Below, one piece after another: positions 8,783 through 17,349 of a stretch of DNA of 64,000 nt. The translations under genes were made by a program, and so were the position numbers. The notes beneath the pieces are model-generated. The model saw only the letters and a list, made by a program, of their open reading frames with translations. It was not told the DNA's origin and did not search any database. This stretch comes from Herbaspirillum seropedicae (GTDB lineage Bacteria; Pseudomonadota; Gammaproteobacteria; Burkholderiales; Burkholderiaceae_D), in assembly GCF_001040945.1 (NCBI RefSeq), contig NZ_CP011930.1, forward strand, positions 1,612,001 through 1,676,000, given 5' to 3'. Each line of letters begins with the position of its first letter. The first letter of the stretch is position 1.

Positions 8783-10777
8783 ATGATTTCCACTCTCCCC
8801 ACCGACAAGATGGCCAACGCGATCCGCGCGCTGGCGATGGACGCAGTTCAAAAAGCCAATTCCGGACACCCGGGCATGCCGATGGGGATGGCGGAAATCG
8901 CAGTGGCCCTGTGGGCCAAGCACTATCGCCACAATCCGGCCAATCCGCACTGGGCCAACCGCGACCGCTTCGTGCTCTCCAATGGCCACGGCTCCATGCT
9001 GCAATACGCGCTGCTGCACCTGACCGGCTACGACCTGTCGATGGAAGACATCAAGTCCTTCCGCCAACTGCATTCCAAGACCGCCGGCCACCCCGAAGTG
9101 CACATCACCCCGGGCGTGGAAACCACCACCGGCCCGCTGGGCCAGGGCATCACCAATGCGGTGGGCATGGCGCTGGCTGAAAAGCTGCTGGCCGCGGAAT
9201 TCAACAAGCCCGGCCTGGCCGTGGTCGATCACTACACCTACGCCTTCGTCGGCGACGGCTGCCTGATGGAAGGCATCTCGCACGAAGCCTGCTCGCTGGC
9301 CGGCGTCCTGAACCTGTCCAAGCTGATCGTGCTGTATGACGACAACGGCATCTCCATCGACGGTCACGTCGAAGGCTGGTTCAAGGACGACACCCCGAAG
9401 CGCTTCGAAGCCTACGGCTGGAACGTCATCCCGGCCGTGGACGGCCACAGCGTCGAAGCCGTCAGCGCCGCCATCCACCAGGCCAAGCTGGCCGACAAGC
9501 CGACCCTGATCTGCTGCCGTACCGTCATCGGCAAGGGTTCGCCCAACCTGGCCGGCACCGACAAGGTCCACGGCGCTGCCCTGGGCGACAAGGAAATCGC
9601 CGCCGTGCGCGAAGCGCTGGGCTGGACTTCCGCACCCTTCGAGATCCCGGCCGATGTCTATTCCGCCTGGGACGCCAAGGCCACCGGCGCCGACTTCGAA
9701 GCCAGCTGGAAGCAGACCTTCGACACCTACGCCGCCCAATACCCGAGCGAAGCCGCCGAACTGCTGCGTCGCCTCAAGGGCGAACTGCCGGCCGCCTTCG
9801 AATCGACCGTGACCGCCTACATCAATTCCACGCTGGAAAAGAAGGAAACCATCGCCACCCGCAAGGCCAGCCAGAACGCCATCCAGGCCTATGCGCAGGC
9901 GCTGCCGGAATTCCTGGGCGGCTCGGCCGACCTGACCGGCTCGAACCTGACCAACTGGAAGGAATCGGTGGCCGTGCGCGCCGACCAGCGCGGCAACCAC
10001 ATCAACTACGGTGTGCGTGAATTCGGCATGAGCGCCATCATGAACGGGATCGCCCTGCATGGCGGCTACCTGCCCTTCGGCGCCACCTTCCTGACCTTCT
10101 CGGACTACAGCCGCAATGCCCTGCGCATGGCTGCGCTGATGAAGATCCGTGCGCTGTTCGTGTTCACCCACGACTCCATCGGCCTGGGCGAAGACGGCCC
10201 CACCCACCAGTCGGTGGAACACGTCTCCAGCCTGCGCCTGATCCCCAACCTGGACAACTGGCGTCCCTGCGACACCACCGAAACCGCGGTGGCCTGGGCC
10301 GAGTCCATCAAGCGTCACGATGGTCCCAGCACCCTGATCTTCTCGCGCCAGAACCTGCCGTTCCAGGAGCGCACCGACGCCCAGGTCAAGGACATCGCCC
10401 GTGGCGGCTACGTGCTGCGCGATGCGCCCAACGCCAAGGTCATCCTGATGGCGACCGGCTCCGAAATCGAACTGGCCACCAAGGCCGCGGATGCGCTGAC
10501 CGCCGAAGGCATTGCCGTGCGCGTGGTGTCGATGCCCTCGACCGACGTGTTCGATCGCCAGGATGCAGCCTACAAGGCTTCCGTGCTGACCCGAGGCGTG
10601 CCGCGCGTGGCCATCGAAGCCGGTGTGACCGCCTTCTGGCACAAGTACGTCGGCCTGGAAGGCGCCGTGGTCGGCATCGACACCTTCGGTGAATCGGCCC
10701 CGGCTGGCGTGCTGTTCAAGCACTTCGGCTTCACCGTCGAGAACGTGGTGGCCAAGGCCAAGGCAGTGCTGGCTTGA
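8783..10777 (+). CDS. tkt: transketolase
   Basis: 664 residues, the usual length. ThDP-dependent transfer of two-carbon ketol units in the pentose phosphate pathway (and Calvin cycle where present). Visible signatures are [12 protein letters not shown] near residue 24-35, the pyrimidine-side [14 protein letters not shown] near 114-127, the ThDP/Mg motif GDGCLMEG...N near 154-186, and the second-domain [16 protein letters not shown] near 461-476 with the catalytic His. A TAAAAT element at 8673-8678 could be a -10 box, giving about 100 bases of leader; no good -35 was seen. The stop overlaps a possible TTG start of the next gene. Followed by an acetyltransferase and gapA, so central-carbon genes are grouped. 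Confidence 0.97.
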   Translation: MISTLPTDKMANAIRALAMDAVQKANSGHPGMPMGMAEIAVALWAKHYRHNPANPHWANRDRFVLSNGHGSMLQYALLHLTGYDLSMEDIKSFRQLHSKTAGHPEVHITPGVETTTGPLGQGITNAVGMALAEKLLAAEFNKPGLAVVDHYTYAFVGDGCLMEGISHEACSLAGVLNLSKLIVLYDDNGISIDGHVEGWFKDDTPKRFEAYGWNVIPAVDGHSVEAVSAAIHQAKLADKPTLICCRTVIGKGSPNLAGTDKVHGAALGDKEIAAVREALGWTSAPFEIPADVYSAWDAKATGADFEASWKQTFDTYAAQYPSEAAELLRRLKGELPAAFESTVTAYINSTLEKKETIATRKASQNAIQAYAQALPEFLGGSADLTGSNLTNWKESVAVRADQRGNHINYGVREFGMSAIMNGIALHGGYLPFGATFLTFSDYSRNALRMAALMKIRALFVFTHDSIGLGEDGPTHQSVEHVSSLRLIPNLDNWRPCDTTETAVAWAESIKRHDGPSTLIFSRQNLPFQERTDAQVKDIARGGYVLRDAPNAKVILMATGSEIELATKAADALTAEGIAVRVVSMPSTDVFDRQDAAYKASVLTRGVPRVAIEAGVTAFWHKYVGLEGAVVGIDTFGESAPAGVLFKHFGFTVENVVAKAKAVLA

Positions 10778-10791
10778 GCAGTGCGCCGTCC

Positions 10792-11319
10792 ATGACTGAA
10801 GAAGTCCTGTTCCGTCGCGCCAGGAAGGGCGACGCGGCCTCCATCGCTGGCGTGCGCATCGATGCCTGGCGCGCCAGCTACCGCGGCCTGGTGCCCGACA
10901 GCTACCTCGATCACTTGAAGCCCGAGGAAAGCGTCAAGCTCTGGGAGCAGGTGCTGGAAGCATCCTCGGACGCCGCCTGCACCTTCGTGGCCGAGAGCGG
11001 CGGCGAGATCATCGGCTTTGCTTCCGGGATGACCCTGGCCGAGTCGCGCTTTGGCTGCGACGCCGAGCTGACCGCCATCTGCGTGCTGCCCGATGAGCAG
11101 CGCAAGGGAATCGGCAAGCGCCTGCTGGCCAACGTCGCCGCCACCCTCATCAGCGCCGGTGCGACCGGCCTGATGGCCTGGGTCTTGAGCAAGAATGAAG
11201 GCGCAGGGGAATTTTTCGCCTCGCTCGGGGCCGAAAGGCTTTATGAACAAACGTTCACCTGGGATGATGGCAGTGAACTCGACGAGACTGGTTTCGTCTG
11301 GCGCAAGCTTCACTCCTGA
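10792..11319 (+). CDS. GNAT-family N-acetyltransferase
   Basis: 175 residues from the ATG at 10792. A TTG at 10774 overlapping the tkt stop would add six residues. The GNAT fold is clear: RRARKGDAASIAGVRIDAWRASYRGLVPDSYLD at the N-terminus, then ELTAICVLPDEQRKGIGKRLLANVAATL near residue 94-121, where Q/R-x-x-G-x-G/A binds acetyl-CoA, and the C-terminal LGAERLYEQTFTWDDG strand. The substrate is unknown. Placement 14 bases after tkt suggests co-transcription, but nothing in the sequence ties its function to carbon metabolism. Confidence 0.88.
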   Translation: MTEEVLFRRARKGDAASIAGVRIDAWRASYRGLVPDSYLDHLKPEESVKLWEQVLEASSDAACTFVAESGGEIIGFASGMTLAESRFGCDAELTAICVLPDEQRKGIGKRLLANVAATLISAGATGLMAWVLSKNEGAGEFFASLGAERLYEQTFTWDDGSELDETGFVWRKLHS

Positions 11320-11522
11320 ACGGACGAGGGCCGGCTGTGCCCGCTACGGGATGGATCGGCAGGATCAGCAGGGCAGGCAGCGACGGCAAGAACAACTGAA
11401 CAAAAAGGCCGGAAAAGAAGGATTGATGTCCGCCTGGCGGCGCCCACCGGGTGCAAGCTGACGGACAGGTCGCTTTCCCGACTACCGGTTTGCATTGATT
11501 TTTACTACTCAAGGAGAAGAGC

Positions 11523-12536
11523 ATGGCAATTCGTGTTGCAATCAACGGTTATGGCCGTATCGGCCGCAATATCCTGCGCGCCCACTACGAAGGCGGCAAG
11601 AAGCACGACATCGAGATCGTTGCCATCAACGACCTGGGCGACCCGAAGACCAATGCCCACCTGACCCAGTACGACACCGCCCACGGCAAGTTCCCCGGCA
11701 CCGTGACCGTGGATGGCGACTCCATCGTCGTCAACGGCGACCGCATCAAGGTGCTGGCCCAGCGCAACCCCGCCGAGCTGCCCTGGGGCGAGCTGGGCGT
11801 GGACGTGGTGCTGGAATGCACCGGCTTCTTCACCACCAAGGAAAAGGCCAGCGCCCACCTCAAGGGCGGCGCCAAGAAGGTGATCATCTCGGCGCCGGGT
11901 GGCAAGGATGTGGACGCCACCGTCGTCTTCGGTGTGAACCACGGCGTGCTGAAGGCGTCCGACACCGTCATCTCCAACGCTTCCTGCACCACCAACTGCT
12001 TGGCTCCGCTGGTGCAGCCGCTGCATGAAAAGATCGGTCTGGAAAACGGCCTGATGACCACCGTCCACGCCTACACCAACGACCAGGTGTTGACCGACGT
12101 CTATCACGAAGACCTGCGTCGCGCCCGTTCGGCCACCCAGTCCATGATCCCGACCAAGACCGGTGCTGCTGCCGCGGTCGGCCTGGTGCTGCCGGAACTG
12201 AACGGCAAGCTGGACGGCTACGCCATCCGCGTGCCGACGATCAACGTGTCCATCGTCGACCTGTCCTTCGTGGCCTCGCGCGACACTACCGTGGATGAAG
12301 TCAACGCCATCCTGAAGGCAGCGTCCGAAAACGGTCCGCTCAAGGGCATCCTGACCTACAACACCGACCCGCTGGTCTCGGTGGACTTCAACCACAACCC
12401 GGCATCGTCCAACTTCGACGCCACCCTGACCAAGGTCTCCGGCCGCCTGGTGAAGGTGTCGTCCTGGTACGACAACGAGTGGGGCTTCTCCAACCGCATG
12501 CTGGACACCACCGTCGCCCTGGCCAACGCCAAGTAA
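11523..12536 (+). CDS. gapA: glyceraldehyde-3-phosphate dehydrogenase, type I
   Basis: 337 residues. Oxidative phosphorylation of glyceraldehyde-3-phosphate, glycolysis/gluconeogenesis. The Rossmann motif [10 protein letters not shown] is at residues 7-16, the catalytic Cys155 lies in [12 protein letters not shown], and its base His182 in [10 protein letters not shown]. The C-terminus has [25 protein letters not shown] gives a strong ribosome site. It lies 203 bases after the acetyltransferase, with no terminator seen between them. A GC-rich inverted repeat after the stop (CCGGCC...GGCCGG, about 12551-12574) lacks a T-tract. Confidence 0.97.
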   Translation: MAIRVAINGYGRIGRNILRAHYEGGKKHDIEIVAINDLGDPKTNAHLTQYDTAHGKFPGTVTVDGDSIVVNGDRIKVLAQRNPAELPWGELGVDVVLECTGFFTTKEKASAHLKGGAKKVIISAPGGKDVDATVVFGVNHGVLKASDTVISNASCTTNCLAPLVQPLHEKIGLENGLMTTVHAYTNDQVLTDVYHEDLRRARSATQSMIPTKTGAAAAVGLVLPELNGKLDGYAIRVPTINVSIVDLSFVASRDTTVDEVNAILKAASENGPLKGILTYNTDPLVSVDFNHNPASSNFDATLTKVSGRLVKVSSWYDNEWGFSNRMLDTTVALANAK

Positions 12537-12773
12537 GACGCGTGTTCTGGCGCACCGGCCGGGGTTCCCTGGCCGGGAGCGTCAATTTCAGGGCTGTTTC
12601 GGCTTCTTTTCCTCGTATGCAAGCCTGCTTGCCGCGGTGAAAATAGACGGATCAGCCTGCAAAAGGATCAGAAGGCTGTTGCGAGCGTCGCTTGCAATGG
12701 CCTTTTGTCCATTTGCCGCCATGGGCCGCATGGCCCGTCAACAACAAGAGCAACCGACCCAACGAGGGAACGC

Positions 12774-13304
12774 ATGTCAGCAAGCTCATCCCAGGCCCGT
12801 CGCCTGTTGGCCAACCTGGCCCTGATTTCCGCCGTCAGCTTTTCGCTGTCTGCGTGCGACTACATCAGCAGCTTTTCCAAGCCCAAGCAGACCCCCGAAG
12901 AGGCCAAGGCCGAGGGCATCGCGCTTGGCGCGGGCTGCCGCCAGGCCGGCCAGAGCCTGGAAGACTGCTACCAGCGCAATCCCGACGCCCTGAAGGCGGG
13001 CATCTTCGCCGGCTGGAAGGACATGCACGAATACATGGCCGCCAAGGGCATCCAGACGGTCACGCCGCCCACACCCCCGGCCGACGCGGCCAAGGACGAC
13101 GCCAAGGGCAAGGACGGCAAGGACAGCAAGGATGCCAAGGACAGCAAGGACAGCAAGGACAGTGATCGCAGCAACCGCGCCCGCGAACGCGATTCCAGCC
13201 GCGACAGCGCCCGTTCGCGCGACCGTGAGAGCTCGTCCTCACGCGACAGCAGCAGCAGCGACCGCCGCGCCAGCCGCGATGAGAAGACGCCGCCCAAATA
13301 TTGA
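12774..13304 (+). CDS. putative lipoprotein with Lys/Asp/Ser low-complexity tail
   Basis: 176 residues, no recognised family. The N-terminus is a lipoprotein signal with lipobox LSAC and lipidated Cys28. Asp29 follows, which by the E. coli Lol rule would keep it in the inner membrane. Residues about 29-95 look like a small folded domain with two cysteines (GAGCRQAGQSLEDCYQRNPDALKAG). From about residue 100 the protein becomes repeats of KDxKD/KDSKD and then Arg/Ser/Asp-rich sequence to the C-terminus, highly charged and presumably disordered. The ATG at 12774 was chosen because the signal begins there and GAGGGA precedes it. A terminator follows at 13360. Confidence 0.75.
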   Translation: MSASSSQARRLLANLALISAVSFSLSACDYISSFSKPKQTPEEAKAEGIALGAGCRQAGQSLEDCYQRNPDALKAGIFAGWKDMHEYMAAKGIQTVTPPTPPADAAKDDAKGKDGKDSKDAKDSKDSKDSDRSNRARERDSSRDSARSRDRESSSSRDSSSSDRRASRDEKTPPKY

Positions 13305-13359
13305 GCTGGGATAACAGCGCAGGACGGTTGCAGTCCTGTTTGCCAGCCGGTAACATCTG

Positions 13360-13397
13360 ATGCCCCGCTTGCGATGCTTCGCTTGCGGGGCATTTTT
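13360..13397 (+). terminator. intrinsic terminator after the lipoprotein gene
   Basis: ATGCCCCGC (13360-13368) pairs with GCGGGGCAT (13385-13393), followed by TTTTTCC. It ends the lipoprotein transcript and argues that the following methyltransferase starts at 13485 and not at an in-frame ATG inside this hairpin. Confidence 0.75.
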
Positions 13398-13484
13398 CCA
13401 TCAGCCGGCAGGGGGAAACCGCCGGTCAGCCGGACGCTAGCCGATTCTGCCGCGGCGTCCAGCCAGTACAACAAGCATAACGAC

Positions 13485-14213
13485 ATGACATCACATTCTT
13501 CGCCCATGCCTCCGGCCGTGCCGGAGCACGTCCCCGAGACCGCCTTCGGTCTCTGGTTCCTGCGCACGCCGACCTGGACCCTGCACGTGCTGGAGCGCGC
13601 CATGCAGGATCTGGAGCGTCTCATTCCCGCGCGCCGCAGCAGCTATCCTGTGGTCGCCGATGTGGGCTGCGGCTGGGGCCGTTCGCTCAAGAAGCTGCAC
13701 CAGCGCTTTGCCCCGCAGCGCCTGATCGGTATGGACATCGATCCGGCCATGATCGCCGCCGCCCGCAGCGAGACCGAGGCCGAGGGCCTGCGCGCCGAAT
13801 TCATCCAGTGTTCCAGCTCGCGCATGCGGCTGGAGGACAATAGCGTGGACCTGCTGTTCTGCCACCAGACCTTCCATCACCTGATCGACCAGGAAGAGGC
13901 GATCCGCGAGTTCTACCGCGTCCTCAAGCCGGGCGGCATCCTGCTGTTTGCCGAGTCGACCAAGCGCTACATCCATTCGTGGATCATCCGGTTGCTGTTC
14001 CGCCATCCGATGGAGGTGCAGAAGACCGCCGGTGAATACCTGGCCCTGGTCCGCAGCGCCGGTTTCGAGGTGGCGCCGCAGTCGATCTCCTATCCCTACC
14101 TGTGGTGGAGCCGGGAAGACCTGGGCATCCTGGAGCGCGTCTTCGGCATCAAGCCCCGCGCCGAGCGCGAAGAAACGCTCATCAATCTGGTGGCGGTCAA
14201 GCCGCAGCAGTAA
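13485..14213 (+). CDS. class I SAM-dependent methyltransferase
   Basis: 242 residues. Motif I VADVGCGWGRSLKKL lies near residue 55-69, the acidic motif II LIGMDIDPAMI near 79-89, and FYRVLKPGGILLFAEST (motif post-III) near 143-159, so a Methyltransf_11/25-type fold is clear. The HQTFHHL stretch replaces the usual hydrophobic motif III strand end. No substrate is evident. The ATG at 13485 is preferred; another Met lies seven codons on. The gene is single, bounded by a terminator on each side, and convergent with glnE. Confidence 0.85.
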   Translation: MTSHSSPMPPAVPEHVPETAFGLWFLRTPTWTLHVLERAMQDLERLIPARRSSYPVVADVGCGWGRSLKKLHQRFAPQRLIGMDIDPAMIAAARSETEAEGLRAEFIQCSSSRMRLEDNSVDLLFCHQTFHHLIDQEEAIREFYRVLKPGGILLFAESTKRYIHSWIIRLLFRHPMEVQKTAGEYLALVRSAGFEVAPQSISYPYLWWSREDLGILERVFGIKPRAEREETLINLVAVKPQQ

Positions 14214-14246
14214 GGCGACCTCGCTGTTGGCTCAGCGCTGGACATG

Positions 14247-14282
14247 AAAAACGGGATACACCGGCAGGTGCATCCCGTTTTT
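14247..14282. terminator. bidirectional terminator between the methyltransferase gene and glnE
   Basis: AAAAACGGGAT (14247-14257) pairs perfectly with ATCCCGTTTTT (14272-14282), and CACC/GGTG in the loop extends the stem. A and T tracts on both sides let it serve both converging transcripts. Confidence 0.85.
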
Positions 14283-14318
14283 CGTTCACCGGCACCCTGG
14301 GGCCGGCCCGGCCCAGGA

Positions 14319-17048
14319 TCAGCCAAAGACTTGCTGCCACAGCCGGATCACGCATGCCCGCTCATGCTCCACCCGGATCGCATCGATATGGGCGCGTTCT
14401 GAACCCTGCAGGCGGATCTGGTGCTGCAGCTTGCGGAAGAGGCGATAGGCATTGGCGGCCTCGTCGGCCAGCAGCGCATCGATCAGCCCCAGCTGTCCGG
14501 CCAGCTTGAGCAGGGCGATATTGCCGATGTCGCCGGTGAGCTGCGGATGGTCGCTGGCATGGCGCAGGACCAAGTATTGCACCATGAATTCGATGTCGAT
14601 CATGCCGCCCTCATCGTGTTTGAGGTCGAACATGGTGCTGCGGTTGGGATGAGCCTCGCGCATGCGCCGTCGCATCGACAGGACTTCTTCTTCCAGCCTG
14701 GCCGGATCGCGCGGCTGGCGCAGCACCCGTTCGCGCAGCGCTTCAAAGCGCTCGCCGATGGCCGTATCTCCCGCGCAGAAGCGCGCCCGCGTGAGCGCCT
14801 GGTGTTCCCAGATCCAGGCCGCATTGAGCTGGTATTTCTCGAAGGAAGACAAGGGCGAGACCAACAGGCCGCTGGCGCCGTCCGGACGCAGGGCGATGTC
14901 GATGTCGAACAGCGTGCCGGCCGGGGTGTGGCTGGTCATCCAAGTGATGAAGCGCTGCGCCAGCTTGGCGTAGAGGCCGGGGGCGTCCTGGTCTTCGTCG
15001 TCGTAGAGGAAGACCACGTCCAGGTCGGAGGCATAGCCCAGTTCCTTGCCGCCCAGCTTGCCATAGGCGATCACCGCGAACTGCGGCACCTCGCGATGGC
15101 GCTGGGCAACGGTCTGCCAGACCGCCTCGATGGTGACTTGCACCAGTACATCGGCCAGGGCAGAGAGTTCGTCGGCCAGTTTTTCCACCGACAGGTCGCC
15201 CTCCAGGTCTTGCGCCAGCAGACGGAACTGCTCGGCATGGTGCAACTCGCGCAGGATGTCGAGCTGGCGTTCGGTATCGCCCTCGGCGGTGGCGAGTTGA
15301 CGGCGGCAGTTCTCGGCGAAGGCGGCCCAGTCGGAGGCGGCCTTGAGGTTGCGGTCATCCAGCAATTCATCCAGCAGCAGCGGGTGGCGCGTGAGGTAGG
15401 TCGCGGCCCAGCCACTGGCGCCGATCATGCGCACCAGGCGTTGCAGGGCATAGGGATACTCGGTCAGCAGCGCCAGGTAGGCGGCGCGGCGGGCAATCGC
15501 TTCAAGCAGGTCGAGCAGTCGTCCCAGGGCGGGCAGCTGGTCGTAGTGCAGTGCCGCCAGCAGCGGCAGGCTGGTGTTGATGACGGTGTTGAGGCGGTTG
15601 CGGCTGGCCTCGGGCAGGCTTTGCATGCGCGGGGATTGCCAGGTCAGGTGCAGTCGCCGCGCACCGTCGGCGATGTCGGCCTCGGGGAAACCGACCAGGC
15701 GCAGGGCGTCGGCGAGTCCTTCGAGATTGTCGTTATCGCTCACACTCACGCTGGGGCCGTCGTTGTCGGCCTCGGACTGCTTGTCGGCGAAGATGGCGTC
15801 GAACTGGGCGGCGACGATGGCGCGCTGGCGCTCCAGTTCGTGCAGCAGCGCGGCCGGTTCCTCATAGCCCATCATCCGGGCCACCAGCAGCAGGTCGTCG
15901 GGATTGACGGGCAGGGTGTGGGTCTGGGCGTCTTCCAGGTATTGCAGGCGGTGTTCGAGATTGCGCAGGAAGGTGTAGGCGTGCAGCAATTGCTCCACCA
16001 CCTCGGGTGCGAGCAGGTCCTTGGCGGCCAGGGTGCGCAGGGTGGTGCGGGTGGAGCGGTCGCGCAGCTCGGCATCGCGCCCGCCCCGGATCAGCTGGAA
16101 TACCTGGCTGGTGAACTCGATCTCGCGAATGCCGCCACGGCCCAGCTTGACGTTGTTGCTGCGGTCCGGGTGCAGGGCTTCCTGGCGCTTGACCTCGGCG
16201 CGGATCTGCCCGTGCATGGAGCGCAGCGCGTCGATGGAGCCGTAGTCGAGATAGCGGCGGAAGATGAAGGGGCGGCTGATCGCTTCCAGCGTGGCGATGT
16301 CTTCCGGCGTGCCGGTGAGGGCGCGCGCCTTGGTCCAGGCATAGCGTTCCCATTCTCGGCCCTGGCGCACCAGGTATTCCTCCACCATGTTGAAACTGGC
16401 CACCAGCGGGCCGGAGTTGCCGTTGGGGCGCAGCGCCATGTCGACCCGGAAGGTGAAACCGTCCTCAGTGATCTCGGCCAGCGCACCGATGAGCTTCTTG
16501 CCCAGCCGCACGAAGAATTCATGGTTGGACAGCGATTTCTGGCCGGCCTCGGCGCGGGTATCGCCGTCTTCGGGATAGACGAAGATGAGGTCGATGTCGG
16601 AGGAGACATTGAGTTCGCCCCCACCCAGCTTGCCCATGCCCAGCACGATCATTTCCTGCGGCCGTCCTGATTCCTCGCCGATGGGCAGGCCGTAGAGCGC
16701 AGTCTGTTCCTGCATCAGCGCCGCCAGGTGGGTCTGCACGGCAAAGTCGGCAAAGCCGGTCATGGTAGTTACGACTTCGTCGAGGTCGCCACGGCCATCG
16801 AGGTCGCGCGTGATCAGGGTGCAGATGACCAGGTTGCGCAGCCGGCGCATGGCCGCCGGCAGGCTCAGGCCGCTGGCCAGGTCGTGCTCCAGGCGCTGCT
16901 GCAGGAAGGCGCGGTCAAGCGCACCGGCGGCCGCCGCGGCAGCCACCAGGGCGGGGCGGGCCGGGTCGGCCTGGGTCCAGCGGGTGTAGTAGCGCGAGGA
17001 CGAGGCCTCGACGAGGGAGCGGTGATGGGCAGGCGAGAAGACCGGCAT
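14319..17048 (-). CDS. glnE: bifunctional glutamine synthetase adenylyltransferase/adenylyl-removing enzyme
   Basis: 909 residues. Adenylylates and deadenylylates glutamine synthetase in response to PII and glutamine. Two nucleotidyltransferase domains are visible. The N-terminal AR domain has VLGMGKLGGGELNVSSDIDLIFVY, with the DxD pair. The C-terminal AT domain has VIAYGKLGGKELGYASDLDVVFLYDDE, again with DxD. The central RGGIREIEF and the C-terminal EGGMIDIEFMVQYLVL blocks also match. The start is the ATG of MPVFSPAHHRS at 17048; the 18-residue upstream extension has no support. It is divergent from yhdP and convergent with the methyltransferase gene. Confidence 0.96.
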   Translation of the reverse strand: MPVFSPAHHRSLVEASSSRYYTRWTQADPARPALVAAAAAAGALDRAFLQQRLEHDLASGLSLPAAMRRLRNLVICTLITRDLDGRGDLDEVVTTMTGFADFAVQTHLAALMQEQTALYGLPIGEESGRPQEMIVLGMGKLGGGELNVSSDIDLIFVYPEDGDTRAEAGQKSLSNHEFFVRLGKKLIGALAEITEDGFTFRVDMALRPNGNSGPLVASFNMVEEYLVRQGREWERYAWTKARALTGTPEDIATLEAISRPFIFRRYLDYGSIDALRSMHGQIRAEVKRQEALHPDRSNNVKLGRGGIREIEFTSQVFQLIRGGRDAELRDRSTRTTLRTLAAKDLLAPEVVEQLLHAYTFLRNLEHRLQYLEDAQTHTLPVNPDDLLLVARMMGYEEPAALLHELERQRAIVAAQFDAIFADKQSEADNDGPSVSVSDNDNLEGLADALRLVGFPEADIADGARRLHLTWQSPRMQSLPEASRNRLNTVINTSLPLLAALHYDQLPALGRLLDLLEAIARRAAYLALLTEYPYALQRLVRMIGASGWAATYLTRHPLLLDELLDDRNLKAASDWAAFAENCRRQLATAEGDTERQLDILRELHHAEQFRLLAQDLEGDLSVEKLADELSALADVLVQVTIEAVWQTVAQRHREVPQFAVIAYGKLGGKELGYASDLDVVFLYDDEDQDAPGLYAKLAQRFITWMTSHTPAGTLFDIDIALRPDGASGLLVSPLSSFEKYQLNAAWIWEHQALTRARFCAGDTAIGERFEALRERVLRQPRDPARLEEEVLSMRRRMREAHPNRSTMFDLKHDEGGMIDIEFMVQYLVLRHASDHPQLTGDIGNIALLKLAGQLGLIDALLADEAANAYRLFRKLQHQIRLQGSERAHIDAIRVEHERACVIRLWQQVFG

Positions 17049-17349
17049 AAGCGTCTGGAAAGCTCCGCAGCAAAGTGTAAAAGAAGGAAAACCGGCGGCC
17101 ATGTCGCTTCAGTCATGTTGCGCCGCGTCGATAATCGGACAGGGTGGGACAGGGCTGACATGGGCCTGACGGATGGGCCAGAGAGGGGATTCTATCCTTC
17201 ATTTTTCAATTTATCGGCCATTTTGCACCCAGGAAGGGCATTGCGCAGATGGCATGGCCATGTTTTCCATGCGATCATGTCACCGCTTCACCTGCCTGAA
17301 CTGCCGTATTGCCAGAAATCTTTGAATCCCGAGCTGCCATTGCATCCTG
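17049..17349. other. intergenic region between divergent glnE and yhdP
   Basis: About 300 bases that must hold both promoters. An AT-richer patch around 17194-17222 is the likeliest promoter area. I see no convincing -35/-10 pair, RNA gene or repeat. Confidence 0.5.

Noticed and set aside
8771..10723. 650-codon open frame opposite tkt
   Set aside because: Shadow of a strongly conserved gene; no protein family character.
12549..12576. GC-rich hairpin after gapA as intrinsic terminator
   Set aside because: The stem is present but no T-tract follows, so it is not called.
13090..13290. Repetitive AAGGACAGC-type sequence considered as a CRISPR-like or satellite array
   Set aside because: Units are short, irregular and in frame within a lipoprotein gene; they encode KD/RS repeats, with no spacers.
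13374..13484. 37-codon extension of the methyltransferase
   Set aside because: Its start lies inside the terminator hairpin of the preceding gene.
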